DNA of 64,000 bases from assembly GCF_963665055.1 (NCBI RefSeq), contig NZ_OY762015.1, positions 1,975,001 through 2,039,000 on the forward strand, in the 5' to 3' direction. This DNA is from an uncultured Methanobacterium sp. GTDB lineage: Archaea; Methanobacteriota; Methanobacteria; Methanobacteriales; Methanobacteriaceae. The notes under the pieces were generated by a model that worked only from the letters and a program-made list of their open reading frames with translations, was not told the origin of the DNA and searched no databases. Positions 35,214-43,325 of the stretch are shown here, piece after piece; position 1 is the first letter of the stretch, and every line of letters begins with the position of its first letter. Position numbers and translations under genes: made by a program.

Positions 35214-38111
35214 ATGGTGGAAATAATGAAAACCCGTGTGCTACTGACTGGAGCAAATGGATTCCTGGGAACCCAGATCGCCCGCCAGCTAATTCACCTC
35301 CCTGAAATAGAAATTATAGCCATGGTAAGAGCCAAAGATAAAGAAAATGCCAGGTTACGCTTAAAAAGATCATGGTACGATTGGATTGAACTTCAAGAAG
35401 CCATGAAGGATCGAGTTACAGTCATACCGGGTGATGTTACCCTGGAAGATCTGGGGATGGCTGATGAAGATTACCAGAACCTTGTTTTGACCTTAACACA
35501 TATCATTCATACCGTGGCTGATCTCCGGCTCCATGCACCCCTGGAAGATCTCAGGAAGACCAACGTGGACGGAACCCAGAACATTCTAAAACTAGCAGTC
35601 CAAGCCCAGGAAAATGGTATTTTTAAACGTTTTGCACACTTATCCACAGCATACGTGGCAGGTAAACGCAAGGGTCTCATCTTAGAAGACCTCGAAGTTA
35701 AACCTGAAGCTAATGAAGCTAATGAAGCTAATGAAGCTAATGAAGTTAATGAAGCTAATGAAGCTAATGAAGCTAATGTTAATGAAATTAATGAGGTTAC
35801 AACAGACTTCTGGAGTAACTACGAGAAAAGTAAATATGAGGCAGAACAAGCTGTCCTAAAATCAGGTATTCCCTACTCCATCTTCCGACCAGGAATGGTG
35901 GTTGGAGATTCGGAAACTGGCGATATAAAAACATTCAACACTGTTTACGCCCTTTTTAAACTTTATTTAAATGGAAAACTGAGATTCATTCCCACCAGTT
36001 CCAACCTCACCCTGAATATGGTCCCAATTGATTACGTTGCCCATGCCGTGGGTAATTTAACCTTTAACAGGGAGGCTGAAGGGAAAACATTCCACCTAAC
36101 TGCACCACCGGAGGCTTTACCAACCATTAGCCAACTCCTGGAGCAGGTACGAATATGGGCACAGGATAAACTGGATCTTAAACTTCCCCAACCAATTTTC
36201 ATACCAGTAGCATCCCTAATCCAGAGGATATCCACCCGATCTTCCAAACCCAAATCAGGGATTTTAAATATCCTGTTCACACTGGCACCCTATCTGGATG
36301 AAAAACACACCTTCAGCCGGGAAAATACAAATAATCTTTTAGGAGATTACAATCAGAAATGGGAGGAATATTTACCTCACCTCCTAGATTATGCTGTTTA
36401 CCATGGATTTTTCCATCGTTCAGAACGTACCGTTCATGAACAAGTTTTATATCGCCTGGGAGGCCGCAGCTACCCTGTGAAATATTATGATATCACCCCG
36501 GATGGCGTCCAGGAGAAATCCGCAGCAAAGATGCGTGAAGATATCATTTCATCCTACCATTCCCTTAAAGAGTCTGGTGTTGGTCATGGGGATCGTGTAG
36601 CCCTGGTGGGCTTAAACAGCACCCGTTACCTTACATTGGAAGTGGCTATCGGTCTTTTAGGAGCAGTTAGCGTTCCATTATATTACACCAGCCCCCCAAA
36701 AGAGATAGAAAATATTCTAAGAACCAGTGAAGCGAAAATTCTGTTTGTTGGGACTCCTCACCTTATGAAACGCCTATCGGAACTGGATATCAGCCTGGAG
36801 ATGATCTCCTTCTGCAGGGAGTCACAATCAATCCCCAGTGGTATTGTATCATGGCCCAAATTCCTCGAAAAGGGTAAAGATCACCAAAATATTAAAAATA
36901 ATTTACTTATTCAGGCCCCAGTTGACTTCAATGCCCTGGCCACCATCCGTTACACTTCAGGCACCACTGGAACGCCCAAGGGAGTTACCTTCAACCAGGA
37001 ACATTTGAGGTGGATGGCAGAAAGTATGGCCTCACTACCCCCATGGAAAGATCGAAATCGTGAAGTACGTTATCTATCCTTTTTACCCATGAACCACGTT
37101 GTTGAGGGCATACTGGGAACCTATTCTCCGTATTATGCCCCGGCTCCCCTGAAGATATACTTCCTGGAAGACTTTGGTGACCTGGCCTCGGCCCTGCCCC
37201 AAGCAAAACCAACCATATTCTTCTCAGTACCCCGTTTCTATGAGAAGTTATGGTCCCAGTTGAATAATTCATTTATGGGCAGCCATTACATCCATTTAAA
37301 ACCAGGAATACGAAAGAAAATTTTGAAACCAGTAATGAGAAAGTTATTTTTAGATAAAGCGGGTCTGGATCATTGCTCTCAACTTATAGTTGGTTCTGCT
37401 ACTTCCAGCCAGCACCTAATCCATGATTATCATACACTGGATGTGGAGATCCACAATGCCTACGGTTTAACAGAGGCACCACTAGTGACATTAAACCGGA
37501 GGGGGGCTAACAGGATAGGTACTGTTGGTGAACCACTGCCTGAAACCAATATTATAATAGCCAGGGATGGAGAAGTGCTGGTGAAGGGGCCCCAGGTTAC
37601 ACCGGGTTACTTTGAATCGGATGTAATCCCTCCCAAGAAGGGAGGATGGCTTCAAAGTGGAGATATTGGTTTTATAACCCCAGAGGGCAGTCTGGTTATA
37701 ACTGGACGGAAGAAGGAACTCATAATCAACTCTTACGGTAAGAGCATTGATCCCTTACGGATTGAAGCGTTAATAAGAAATGCTCCAGGGACCAGTGAGG
37801 TGATGCTGGTGGGTGAAGGTAAACCATACCTGGGTGCGCTTATCTGGGTGGAAGATGATTACGATCCCATGGAAATAGAAAAAACCATCCACAAAATTAA
37901 CCAAGATCTTTCACGCCCGGAACAGGTTAAAAAATGGGGCATACTCCCCAATGATCTTTCCATTGATGGTGGGGACCTTACTGCCAACATGAAACTGAAA
38001 AGGGAGATTATCACCCAGCGTTACCAAGATGTGATTGATGCACTTTACCAGGGGACCCCCAACCCTCTTATCCTTCACTTTGGCCATTTGGAGGCAGATA
38101 ATGGGACTTAG
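35214..38111 (+). CDS. Thioester-reductase-like/acyl-adenylating fusion protein
   Basis: Residues 1 to about 385 are an extended short-chain dehydrogenase of the thioester-reductase type (LLTGANGFLGTQIARQL, and YEKSK as the YxxxK pair). Residues about 400-960 are an AMP-forming ligase (YTSGTTGTPKGVT near 579-591, YGLTEAP, GRKKELIINSYGKSI, and a terminal LTANMKLKR with the catalytic lysine). Carboxylic acid reductases carry ligase, carrier and reductase in the opposite order; here the reductase is first and no carrier domain is visible. The likely chemistry is activation of a carboxylic acid and reduction to aldehyde or alcohol. A 9-bp repeat inserts an Glu-Ala-Asn tract into the reductase. 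ATGs at 35214 and 35226 are both possible starts. Confidence 0.88.
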   Translation: MVEIMKTRVLLTGANGFLGTQIARQLIHLPEIEIIAMVRAKDKENARLRLKRSWYDWIELQEAMKDRVTVIPGDVTLEDLGMADEDYQNLVLTLTHIIHTVADLRLHAPLEDLRKTNVDGTQNILKLAVQAQENGIFKRFAHLSTAYVAGKRKGLILEDLEVKPEANEANEANEANEVNEANEANEANVNEINEVTTDFWSNYEKSKYEAEQAVLKSGIPYSIFRPGMVVGDSETGDIKTFNTVYALFKLYLNGKLRFIPTSSNLTLNMVPIDYVAHAVGNLTFNREAEGKTFHLTAPPEALPTISQLLEQVRIWAQDKLDLKLPQPIFIPVASLIQRISTRSSKPKSGILNILFTLAPYLDEKHTFSRENTNNLLGDYNQKWEEYLPHLLDYAVYHGFFHRSERTVHEQVLYRLGGRSYPVKYYDITPDGVQEKSAAKMREDIISSYHSLKESGVGHGDRVALVGLNSTRYLTLEVAIGLLGAVSVPLYYTSPPKEIENILRTSEAKILFVGTPHLMKRLSELDISLEMISFCRESQSIPSGIVSWPKFLEKGKDHQNIKNNLLIQAPVDFNALATIRYTSGTTGTPKGVTFNQEHLRWMAESMASLPPWKDRNREVRYLSFLPMNHVVEGILGTYSPYYAPAPLKIYFLEDFGDLASALPQAKPTIFFSVPRFYEKLWSQLNNSFMGSHYIHLKPGIRKKILKPVMRKLFLDKAGLDHCSQLIVGSATSSQHLIHDYHTLDVEIHNAYGLTEAPLVTLNRRGANRIGTVGEPLPETNIIIARDGEVLVKGPQVTPGYFESDVIPPKKGGWLQSGDIGFITPEGSLVITGRKKELIINSYGKSIDPLRIEALIRNAPGTSEVMLVGEGKPYLGALIWVEDDYDPMEIEKTIHKINQDLSRPEQVKKWGILPNDLSIDGGDLTANMKLKREIITQRYQDVIDALYQGTPNPLILHFGHLEADNGT
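35706..35792 (+). repeat. 9-bp coding minisatellite (GAAGCTAAT)n
   Basis: Seven perfect GAAGCTAAT units and one GAAGTTAAT variant run in phase from 35706 to 35777, followed by degenerate units to 35792. They encode repeated Glu-Ala-Asn (with EVN and EIN variants). The tract sits between the strand ending in AYVAGKRKG and the catalytic YEKSK of the reductase domain, in a surface loop position. Confidence 0.95.
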
Positions 38112-38790
38112 ACTAAGAATAGTATCCTTTTGGACTCCAGAATGGTTCCAAAAAAGGGGTCTGGATGAACTGGCCCAACAAACTACCCGTGGCCTGGAAA
38201 AACTGTTGGAGGGCCAGGCTGATGAGGATTTAAAATCCAATATATCTTTAAAATCCAGTAAACCTTCAAAATTTAATGTGAAACGCTATGATATGGTTTT
38301 AAAGGGAAATTTGGATGAAAGAAGAAAAATAATGGCCACCACTCATAATAAACTGGTTGAAAGAATGATAAGTGCCATGGGACGTGAAGAAGCCATTAAA
38401 AAAGGGCGAAAAGCCATGTTCAATGAAGGTTTATCCCTGGGAGTTAAGTTCAAGAGAATTTTGGGAGTGGGAAACAGCTTTGATGATCTTTTCACTGCCG
38501 CCAGGATTTTGTATGATGTACTGGGAATCAAATTCAGTATTAAAGAAGCTGAAGAAGAAGGTGAAAATGGAAAAATAGCCATGTTTGTCAGCCACTGTAC
38601 CCTGGCAGAATATTACACCCCCGACACCTGCCGTGTTCTGAGTGCGGCTGATGAAGGCGTGGTGCAGGGTTTAAATTCCCATGTAAAGATCAAATTTACA
38701 AAAAGGATAACTGAAGGGTGTTTTGAGTGTTTAGCACCTATTAAAATAGAAACCATTAGTAAATCAAATGGAATTAAATTAGGAGATTAA
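38101..38790 (+). CDS. ATC-hydrolase-like protein (tentative)
   Basis: The 229-residue protein overlaps the end of the fusion gene by 11 nt, with GGAGG six bases before its ATG. The pattern of MGREEAIKKGRKAMFNEG, a late CTLAEYYTPDTCRVLSAADEGVVQGLN segment and TEGCFECLA resembles the L-2-amino-thiazoline-4-carboxylate hydrolase family, whose conserved cysteines lie in such positions. That assignment is from motif similarity only, and the reaction could differ. Tight coupling ties it to the reductase-ligase protein and the GMC oxidoreductase. Confidence 0.5.
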   Translation: MGLRLRIVSFWTPEWFQKRGLDELAQQTTRGLEKLLEGQADEDLKSNISLKSSKPSKFNVKRYDMVLKGNLDERRKIMATTHNKLVERMISAMGREEAIKKGRKAMFNEGLSLGVKFKRILGVGNSFDDLFTAARILYDVLGIKFSIKEAEEEGENGKIAMFVSHCTLAEYYTPDTCRVLSAADEGVVQGLNSHVKIKFTKRITEGCFECLAPIKIETISKSNGIKLGD

Positions 38791-38840
38791 TTTGGGATTA
38801 CTTTAGGAAATTACTTTAGGAGATTAAATTAGGAGATTAA
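38779..38840. repeat. Repeated TTAGGAGATTAA before the GMC gene
   Basis: Perfect copies lie at 38779-38790, 38816-38827 and 38829-38840, with a degenerate copy near 38803-38813. Each contains an AGGAG ribosome-binding-like core; only the last is correctly placed for the ATG at 38844, and the first overlaps the previous stop codon. Confidence 0.75.
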
Positions 38841-38843
38841 ATT

Positions 38844-40139
38844 ATGAAAGCTATTGTAGTGGGTAGTGGGGCAGGAGGGGCTACTGCAGCCCGTGAATTG
38901 CAATCAAAAGGTTTTGAAGTGTTAATACTGGAGGCAGGTCCCCCGTTCAAGCCTTTCACCAGACATATATCATGGGCTGAACCCCTGCGTCGTTTCGGTT
39001 TACTGGGAGGGGAAGGTACTTTTAAACATTTCTTTCCACCCATGAACATACAGCGCTCATCCCCTGAACTGATTCTGGTGAGGGGTCTTACAACAGGCGG
39101 TTCAACCGTACTGGCCTGTGGGAATCTGGTAAGAGCTGATCGAGGATTAAAAGAGATTGGCCTGGATTTAACTCCAGAATATGATGAACTGGAGGGTGAA
39201 TTAACCCCCACAACCATCCCTACTGAAACCTGGAGGCCAGTCACTCATAAAATGTTCAAATCAGCTGAAAATTTGGGTTTGAACCCACAACCAACTCCTA
39301 AAGTTGTTGATATGGCCCGCTGTAATTACTGTGGTCTCTGCGAATTGGGATGCGCCCGTGGGGCACGATGGGATTCCAGGAAATTCCTGTTTGAAGCAGT
39401 GAACAAAGGTGCACGTCTCCAGAGTAAATCTCCAGTGGAAAAGGTAACCACTGAAAAGGGTAGAGTAACTGGAGCTATAACCAGTGACAATAAACAATAC
39501 CCTGCAGATGTGGTTGTTCTAGCAGCTGGAGGTATTGGAACTGCCCAGATACTTAAAAATTCCGGTTTAAAGGCAGAAGATCACTTGTGGGTGGACATAG
39601 TGTTAACCCTGGGAGGAACCTTGCCCGGTGCCAGACAGCTGGAAGAGCCCCCCATGGCATGGTACACCAAACATGAAGATTACATTCTATCCCCATATCC
39701 AGATATTCTCTCCCACTACTTCCACAAACCATGGCGAAAGGTTCCAATTCAGGATAGGGTTGGATTAATGGTTAAGCTGGCAGATATTGAACAGGGCGCG
39801 GTTCATGCTGACGGGACAGTTGATAAATTACTGACTGATCATGACGAGAAGAGATTGGATACTGCCATCCGCCAGGCCCAGGAAGTAATGGAAGGTGCTG
39901 GGATTTCTGGTCCATTTGTCAGAGGTGTTCATAACGGAGGACATCTGGGTGGAACAGTACCTCTTAAAAAAGAGGACGTGCCCAGTATGAAACCGTCCTG
40001 GCTTCCAGATGGATTGTGGGTGGCTGATCTTTCCCTGGCTCCCCGTTCTCAGGGACTTCCCACCATATTGCTAACTGCTGCCATGGCTTTGAGGGTGGCA
40101 CGGAAGATTCTGGAAACTTCAGATAATATGAGGAAATAG
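38844..40139 (+). CDS. GMC-type FAD-dependent oxidoreductase
   Basis: The N-terminus KAIVVGSGAGGATAARELQ is an FAD-binding Rossmann loop. RGLTTGGSTVLACGN matches the GMC signature, and ARCNYCGLCELGCARGAR is the Cys-rich segment found in long-chain alcohol oxidase-like GMC proteins. The C-terminus has GVHNGGHLGGTVPL and LWVADLSLAPRSQGLPT, the usual substrate/FAD region. It has 431 residues. It follows the ATC-hydrolase-like gene after about 50 bp and is probably co-transcribed; oxidation of an alcohol or reduction of a double bond on a lipid-like substrate is plausible. Confidence 0.88.
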   Translation: MKAIVVGSGAGGATAARELQSKGFEVLILEAGPPFKPFTRHISWAEPLRRFGLLGGEGTFKHFFPPMNIQRSSPELILVRGLTTGGSTVLACGNLVRADRGLKEIGLDLTPEYDELEGELTPTTIPTETWRPVTHKMFKSAENLGLNPQPTPKVVDMARCNYCGLCELGCARGARWDSRKFLFEAVNKGARLQSKSPVEKVTTEKGRVTGAITSDNKQYPADVVVLAAGGIGTAQILKNSGLKAEDHLWVDIVLTLGGTLPGARQLEEPPMAWYTKHEDYILSPYPDILSHYFHKPWRKVPIQDRVGLMVKLADIEQGAVHADGTVDKLLTDHDEKRLDTAIRQAQEVMEGAGISGPFVRGVHNGGHLGGTVPLKKEDVPSMKPSWLPDGLWVADLSLAPRSQGLPTILLTAAMALRVARKILETSDNMRK

Positions 40140-40221
40140 AAACTGCAAAAAACATGAGGAAATAATATTCTTATTTTTTTTGAAAATAAATTTTATGTGA
40201 TATAAAAAATAGAGTAAAGTT

Positions 40222-40665
40222 ATGAGAGAAATTTATACAGAAATCGAGATAAATGCCTCAACCAGTACAGTATGGGACATATTGACGGATTTTGATAAGT
40301 TTCCAAGTTGGAATCCATTTATGAAAAAGATTTCAGGAAATCTCCAGGAAGGAGGTATCCTCGAAGCTTTTATACAACCTCCTCATTCCAGTGGAATGAC
40401 AATTAAGCCAAAAATTCTGGAGTACCAGCCAGGAAAAAAATTAAGATGGCTGGGAATATTATGGATTCGGAAACTGTTTGATGGAGAACACAGTTGGACC
40501 ACTGAGGAAATAAATGAGAATAAAACTTTGTTCATTCAAAAAGAAAGATTTAATGGATTATTTGTTCCATTTGGATCCACTCTGATAAAAAATACCAAGT
40601 CTGGTTTTGAACTAATGAACCTTGCTTTAAAAGAAGAATCTGAGAAAAATAGCCAGTCCATCTAA
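40222..40665 (+). CDS. SRPBCC domain protein
   Basis: This 147-residue START/Bet v1-like (SRPBCC) protein has INASTSTVWDILTDFDKFPSWNPFMKKI at the N-terminus and a hydrophobic-ligand-pocket layout with a long C-terminal helix (NTKSGFELMNLAL). Such proteins bind hydrophobic ligands or act as polyketide-cyclase-like enzymes. TATA-like GATATAAAAAA at about 40199-40209 lies close to the start, so the transcript has a short leader. It is 82 bp after the GMC gene and could be functionally linked. Confidence 0.82.
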   Translation: MREIYTEIEINASTSTVWDILTDFDKFPSWNPFMKKISGNLQEGGILEAFIQPPHSSGMTIKPKILEYQPGKKLRWLGILWIRKLFDGEHSWTTEEINENKTLFIQKERFNGLFVPFGSTLIKNTKSGFELMNLALKEESEKNSQSI

Positions 40666-40755
40666 TTCTAAACCAGTCCATCTAATTTTAAGTCTGTCAA
40701 TCTAATTCTAATTAATGATTTGAGATCCAGTAATGGAAGTTAAGGAGAATGTCCA

Positions 40756-41154
40756 TTAGGACACTCCTCCTGCACCCCCCATATTCTCGCCTGTAAGGGC
40801 GTTAATGGTTATTTCCCCCACATTAGTTCCGTTGATTACCACTGGAACTATGTAAACCATTTTATTACCTGATTCATCCCATTTAGGTATTCCTGCCTTG
40901 GCTCCAGGTTCTTTTATGAATTTTTCTGCTATCTCCTGAGCTTCTGCTGGAGATATTAAATTTTTAATATTTTTATTGGATGAATTAATGGTAGTGTTAT
41001 TTGTAGTGTTATTATCCATCGCCATTACCTCCTCTTTTGTCAAGTTAGAATTATTTTCCGGAATTCCAGACGCAAAAAGTGCCAATGCCACCACAGTCAT
41101 TACCGTTAACATTACGCCCATTAACAGCAGCACCCTGCTTAATTTCTCATTCAT
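40756..41154 (-). CDS. Membrane-anchored PepSY-like protein
   Basis: One N-terminal membrane segment (residues about 8-29) is followed by an Asn/Thr-rich linker. A PepSY-like domain comes next: SPAEAQEIAEKFIKEPGA, a KMVYIVPVVINGTNVGEITIN hairpin and GENMGGAGG. PepSY domains inhibit or bind peptidases outside the cell. Its ATG overlaps by ATGA the stop of a tiny upstream frame with signal-peptide character, suggesting coupling. Confidence 0.7.
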   Translation of the reverse strand: MNEKLSRVLLLMGVMLTVMTVVALALFASGIPENNSNLTKEEVMAMDNNTTNNTTINSSNKNIKNLISPAEAQEIAEKFIKEPGAKAGIPKWDESGNKMVYIVPVVINGTNVGEITINALTGENMGGAGGVS

Positions 41155-41266
41155 GATACTACCTCAATGAAGGGTGCCATCTCATCAGCAGATACTATAG
41201 AACTGCTGATGGGGAAAAGTAGTGCCAAACTAGTGAAAGTTAACACTAAAAATATAATTATTTCAT
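41151..41266 (-). pseudogene. Frameshifted secreted micropeptide upstream of the PepSY gene
   Basis: An ATG at 41266 behind GGAGG is stopped after two codons, but the neighbouring frame continues as a strong signal peptide: hydrophobic IIIFLVLTFTSLALLFP, then SIVSADEMAPFIEVVS and a TGA that overlaps the PepSY ATG. Adding one A near 41260 would restore a 38-residue secreted peptide. It may be a recent frameshift, a sequencing error in an A-run, or a non-ATG start. Confidence 0.45.
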
Positions 41267-41892
41267 TGATTATACCGCCTCCGTGTCCTTTAACATCCTA
41301 TTTTGGATATTGGACGCTATTTGGACAACAATTGATCAGTTCCCATACTATATAAATATTTTGATGGAATTTCCCCAAAAAAATCTATTGTAAGCCTTTT
41401 TTTTCAATTTAACGGATGAATTAACGGTTTTGAAAAGTCATGTTTGAATAAGCTTTATTGGTTTCTTTTTTAAGCAAATCAGACCTTATTATGACTTATT
41501 TATGAAAAATATAACTATTTAAGATGATGATACTATTGATCCATGGCTTTAAATCACCATGTGCAAGCGCTAGACTTTTGAATATCCTGAAAAAAGCCTC
41601 ATTTATTTAAAAAATAGATATAATCAATAGTTATTCCACCATAACATTATTAATGAACCAATTACTTCTAGAATTAATTTTTTAAAAGTGAGAGTAATAA
41701 ATAACATACAAGATGTCGTTTACATCAAAAAAAAGTTCATATTAACTTTTTTTATATGAAGGTTCCCCAGATATAGTATCCCAAAAGTCAAAAAATAAAT
41801 AATTCTCAGTTAGGTTCACCCAGATATTAATTTTATTGGGTGAAGTATCCTGAAAGGTGAAGTATCCTAAAAAGTGAATAATCCTAAAAGTA
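41267..41892. other. Long AT-rich spacer
   Basis: No gene is supported in this stretch of about 630 bp between the PepSY unit and padR. A TATA-like ATTTATATAG near 41350 (minus strand) may serve the PepSY unit. Tandem GTGAAGTATCCTAAAA-like repeats lie at about 41838-41890, adjacent to the padR stop, and create a spurious 79-codon frame. Confidence 0.5.
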
Positions 41893-42195
41893 TCATCCTG
41901 GAAAATTGGACATCTCTTCCATATCATAAAAAATCTTGCAGAAGAATTCACAGCCAGATTTAAGTTCTTCCTGACCCTCATCGGTTAATGAATAAATTTT
42001 ATCATCATCCATCTTTATTAAACCTTTATTTTTTAATTCTTTCAAGGCAGGATAGATTGTACCCGGGCTTGGTTTGTTTCCTCTCCTTTTTTCCAATTCT
42101 CTGCTGATTTGAGCCCCATTTAAGTTATTTTTGTTCAAAATCCAGAGGATTAGATAGGTTAAAAAACCTTTCATCTCACAGCATTTCATGATCAT
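41893..42195 (-). CDS. PadR family transcriptional regulator
   Basis: This is a 100-residue winged-helix protein with the PadR core: LTYLILWILNKNNLNGAQISRELEKR, SPGTIYPALKELKNKGLI and IYSLTDEGQEEL. It contains four cysteines (C5 and C6 near the start, two near residues 82-86), which is notable given the Cys-rich gene opposite. A methionine at residue 3 could be the start. It is divergent from the 45-residue Cys-rich protein across a 140-bp spacer with three palindromes. Thiol, metal or redox sensing is an inference. Confidence 0.88.
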   Translation of the reverse strand: MIMKCCEMKGFLTYLILWILNKNNLNGAQISRELEKRRGNKPSPGTIYPALKELKNKGLIKMDDDKIYSLTDEGQEELKSGCEFFCKIFYDMEEMSNFPG

Positions 42196-42226
42196 GGTAT
42201 AAACAACCCCATTAAAAAATATTTGT

Positions 42227-42301
42227 TATCCAATATTGGGTAGCCAATATCTGTAATCCAATATCGGATTACCGATAAATATAAATAATGTTATCGGATA
42301 A
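42227..42301. promoter_or_regulatory. Divergent promoter with three PadR-type palindromes
   Basis: Palindromes lie at 42227-42242 (TATCCAATATTGGGTA), 42254-42271 (TAATCCAATATCGGATTA) and 42291-42301 (TTATCGGATAA). A TATA-like AAATATAAAT at 42278-42287 serves the plus-strand gene and is bracketed by the last two sites. The arrangement fits repression of both genes by PadR. Confidence 0.7.
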
Positions 42302-42335
42302 CCAATAGTGTTAAAATATTTGGAGGTTTGAAAAA

Positions 42336-42473
42336 ATGGAAAACAAAGAATGCAAAATAGTCTGCGGAGATAAAACTGTGGCAACCATCACCCGCACTGA
42401 AAATGGGATGGAAATAAAGTGTACCAAAGAAGGAAAAGAATTGTGTAAAGACGTTAAAGGATGCTGTGATTAA
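42336..42473 (+). CDS. 45-residue six-cysteine protein
   Basis: This short gene follows a strong TGGAGGTTT signal and encodes a 45-residue lysine-rich protein with cysteines at 6, 10, 29, 37, 43 and 44 (CKIVC, KCTKEGKELC, GCCD). No family is recognised. The cysteine content suggests metal binding or a redox-active peptide. It is divergent from padR with shared palindromic sites, so it is the probable regulated target. A T-rich stretch just after the stop may terminate the transcript. Confidence 0.72.
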   Translation: MENKECKIVCGDKTVATITRTENGMEIKCTKEGKELCKDVKGCCD

Positions 42474-42688
42474 GCATCTTTATTTTTTTTATTTTAGTTA
42501 ACTGAACTAATTCATTTAGTTAACTTAGCAGCCACATGATAAGTTTTTATCCCTGTAAAAAGTTGAATATTAGTTTAAAAAAACTAAAAAGGATTAAACT
42601 TTGACAATTACAGATATTATCTACCCTCGAAGTAAAATAATGGAAATTTCAACAAAAGTTTTCAAAATTAATGTGGGGAATGATTGAT

Positions 42689-43267
42689 ATGGAATTTTTT
42701 GATTTAATTAAAAATAGAAGATCTATCAGAAGATATGAAAGTCAACCAGTGTATAAAGAGGATATTTTAAAGATATTAGATGCTGCTAACTGGGCACCAT
42801 CAGCAATGAACCGGCAACCATGGGAGTTCCTGGTTATCTCAGGTGAATTGCTTAAACAGCTGGGTAATAGTTACAAGGGAGTTATAGAAGAATTTATCAG
42901 GAAAATGGAAAATGATAGTGAAATAATTTCCAGTGAAAAGTTTGTAAAGTTTGCAGCTCATTTTGGTGGCGCCCCAGTAGTTATAGTGGTGCTGGCTGAA
43001 ACAAATGAGGATCCACGGGAGCAAAAAGCCTTTCTGGAAAGTGCAAGTGCTGCCATGGAGAATCTGGTACTTGCTGCTGGAGATATGGGACTGGGTACCT
43101 GCTGGATGACTGGACCATTGAGGGATGAGAGTAATTTACGCCTTATTTTGGATATTTCGCCTGACAAACAGATAGTGGCAGTAACACCTTTAGGTTATCC
43201 AGATGAAATCCCCACTCCAACACCACGTACAGAAGTAAAGAATAAAATTAAATGGATTGGTTGGTAA
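42689..43267 (+). CDS. Nitroreductase family protein
   Basis: The sequence MEFFDLIKNRRSIRRYESQPV, NWAPSAMNRQPWEF and GLGTCWMTGPLRDE is typical of the FMN-dependent nitroreductase family, often with a role in redox detoxification or F420/flavin chemistry. Three in-frame ATGs are available (42671, 42680, 42689); the last gives the usual family N-terminus. About 192 residues. A flavodoxin-like gene follows after 58 bp in the same direction. Confidence 0.9.
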   Translation: MEFFDLIKNRRSIRRYESQPVYKEDILKILDAANWAPSAMNRQPWEFLVISGELLKQLGNSYKGVIEEFIRKMENDSEIISSEKFVKFAAHFGGAPVVIVVLAETNEDPREQKAFLESASAAMENLVLAAGDMGLGTCWMTGPLRDESNLRLILDISPDKQIVAVTPLGYPDEIPTPTPRTEVKNKIKWIGW

Positions 43268-43325
43268 GAGTGATTGTAATTGAGATAAGAATGTTAGTTG
43301 CTTAAATTTAAAATGGAGGTACACT

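Noticed and set aside
41167..41355. 62-codon plus-strand frame antisense to the micropeptide
   Set aside because: The minus strand here has a signal-peptide-like product coupled to the PepSY gene, which explains the region better.
41742..41981. 79-codon minus-strand frame overlapping the padR end
   Set aside because: It arises from tandem GTGAAGTATCC repeats and an alternative frame of padR.
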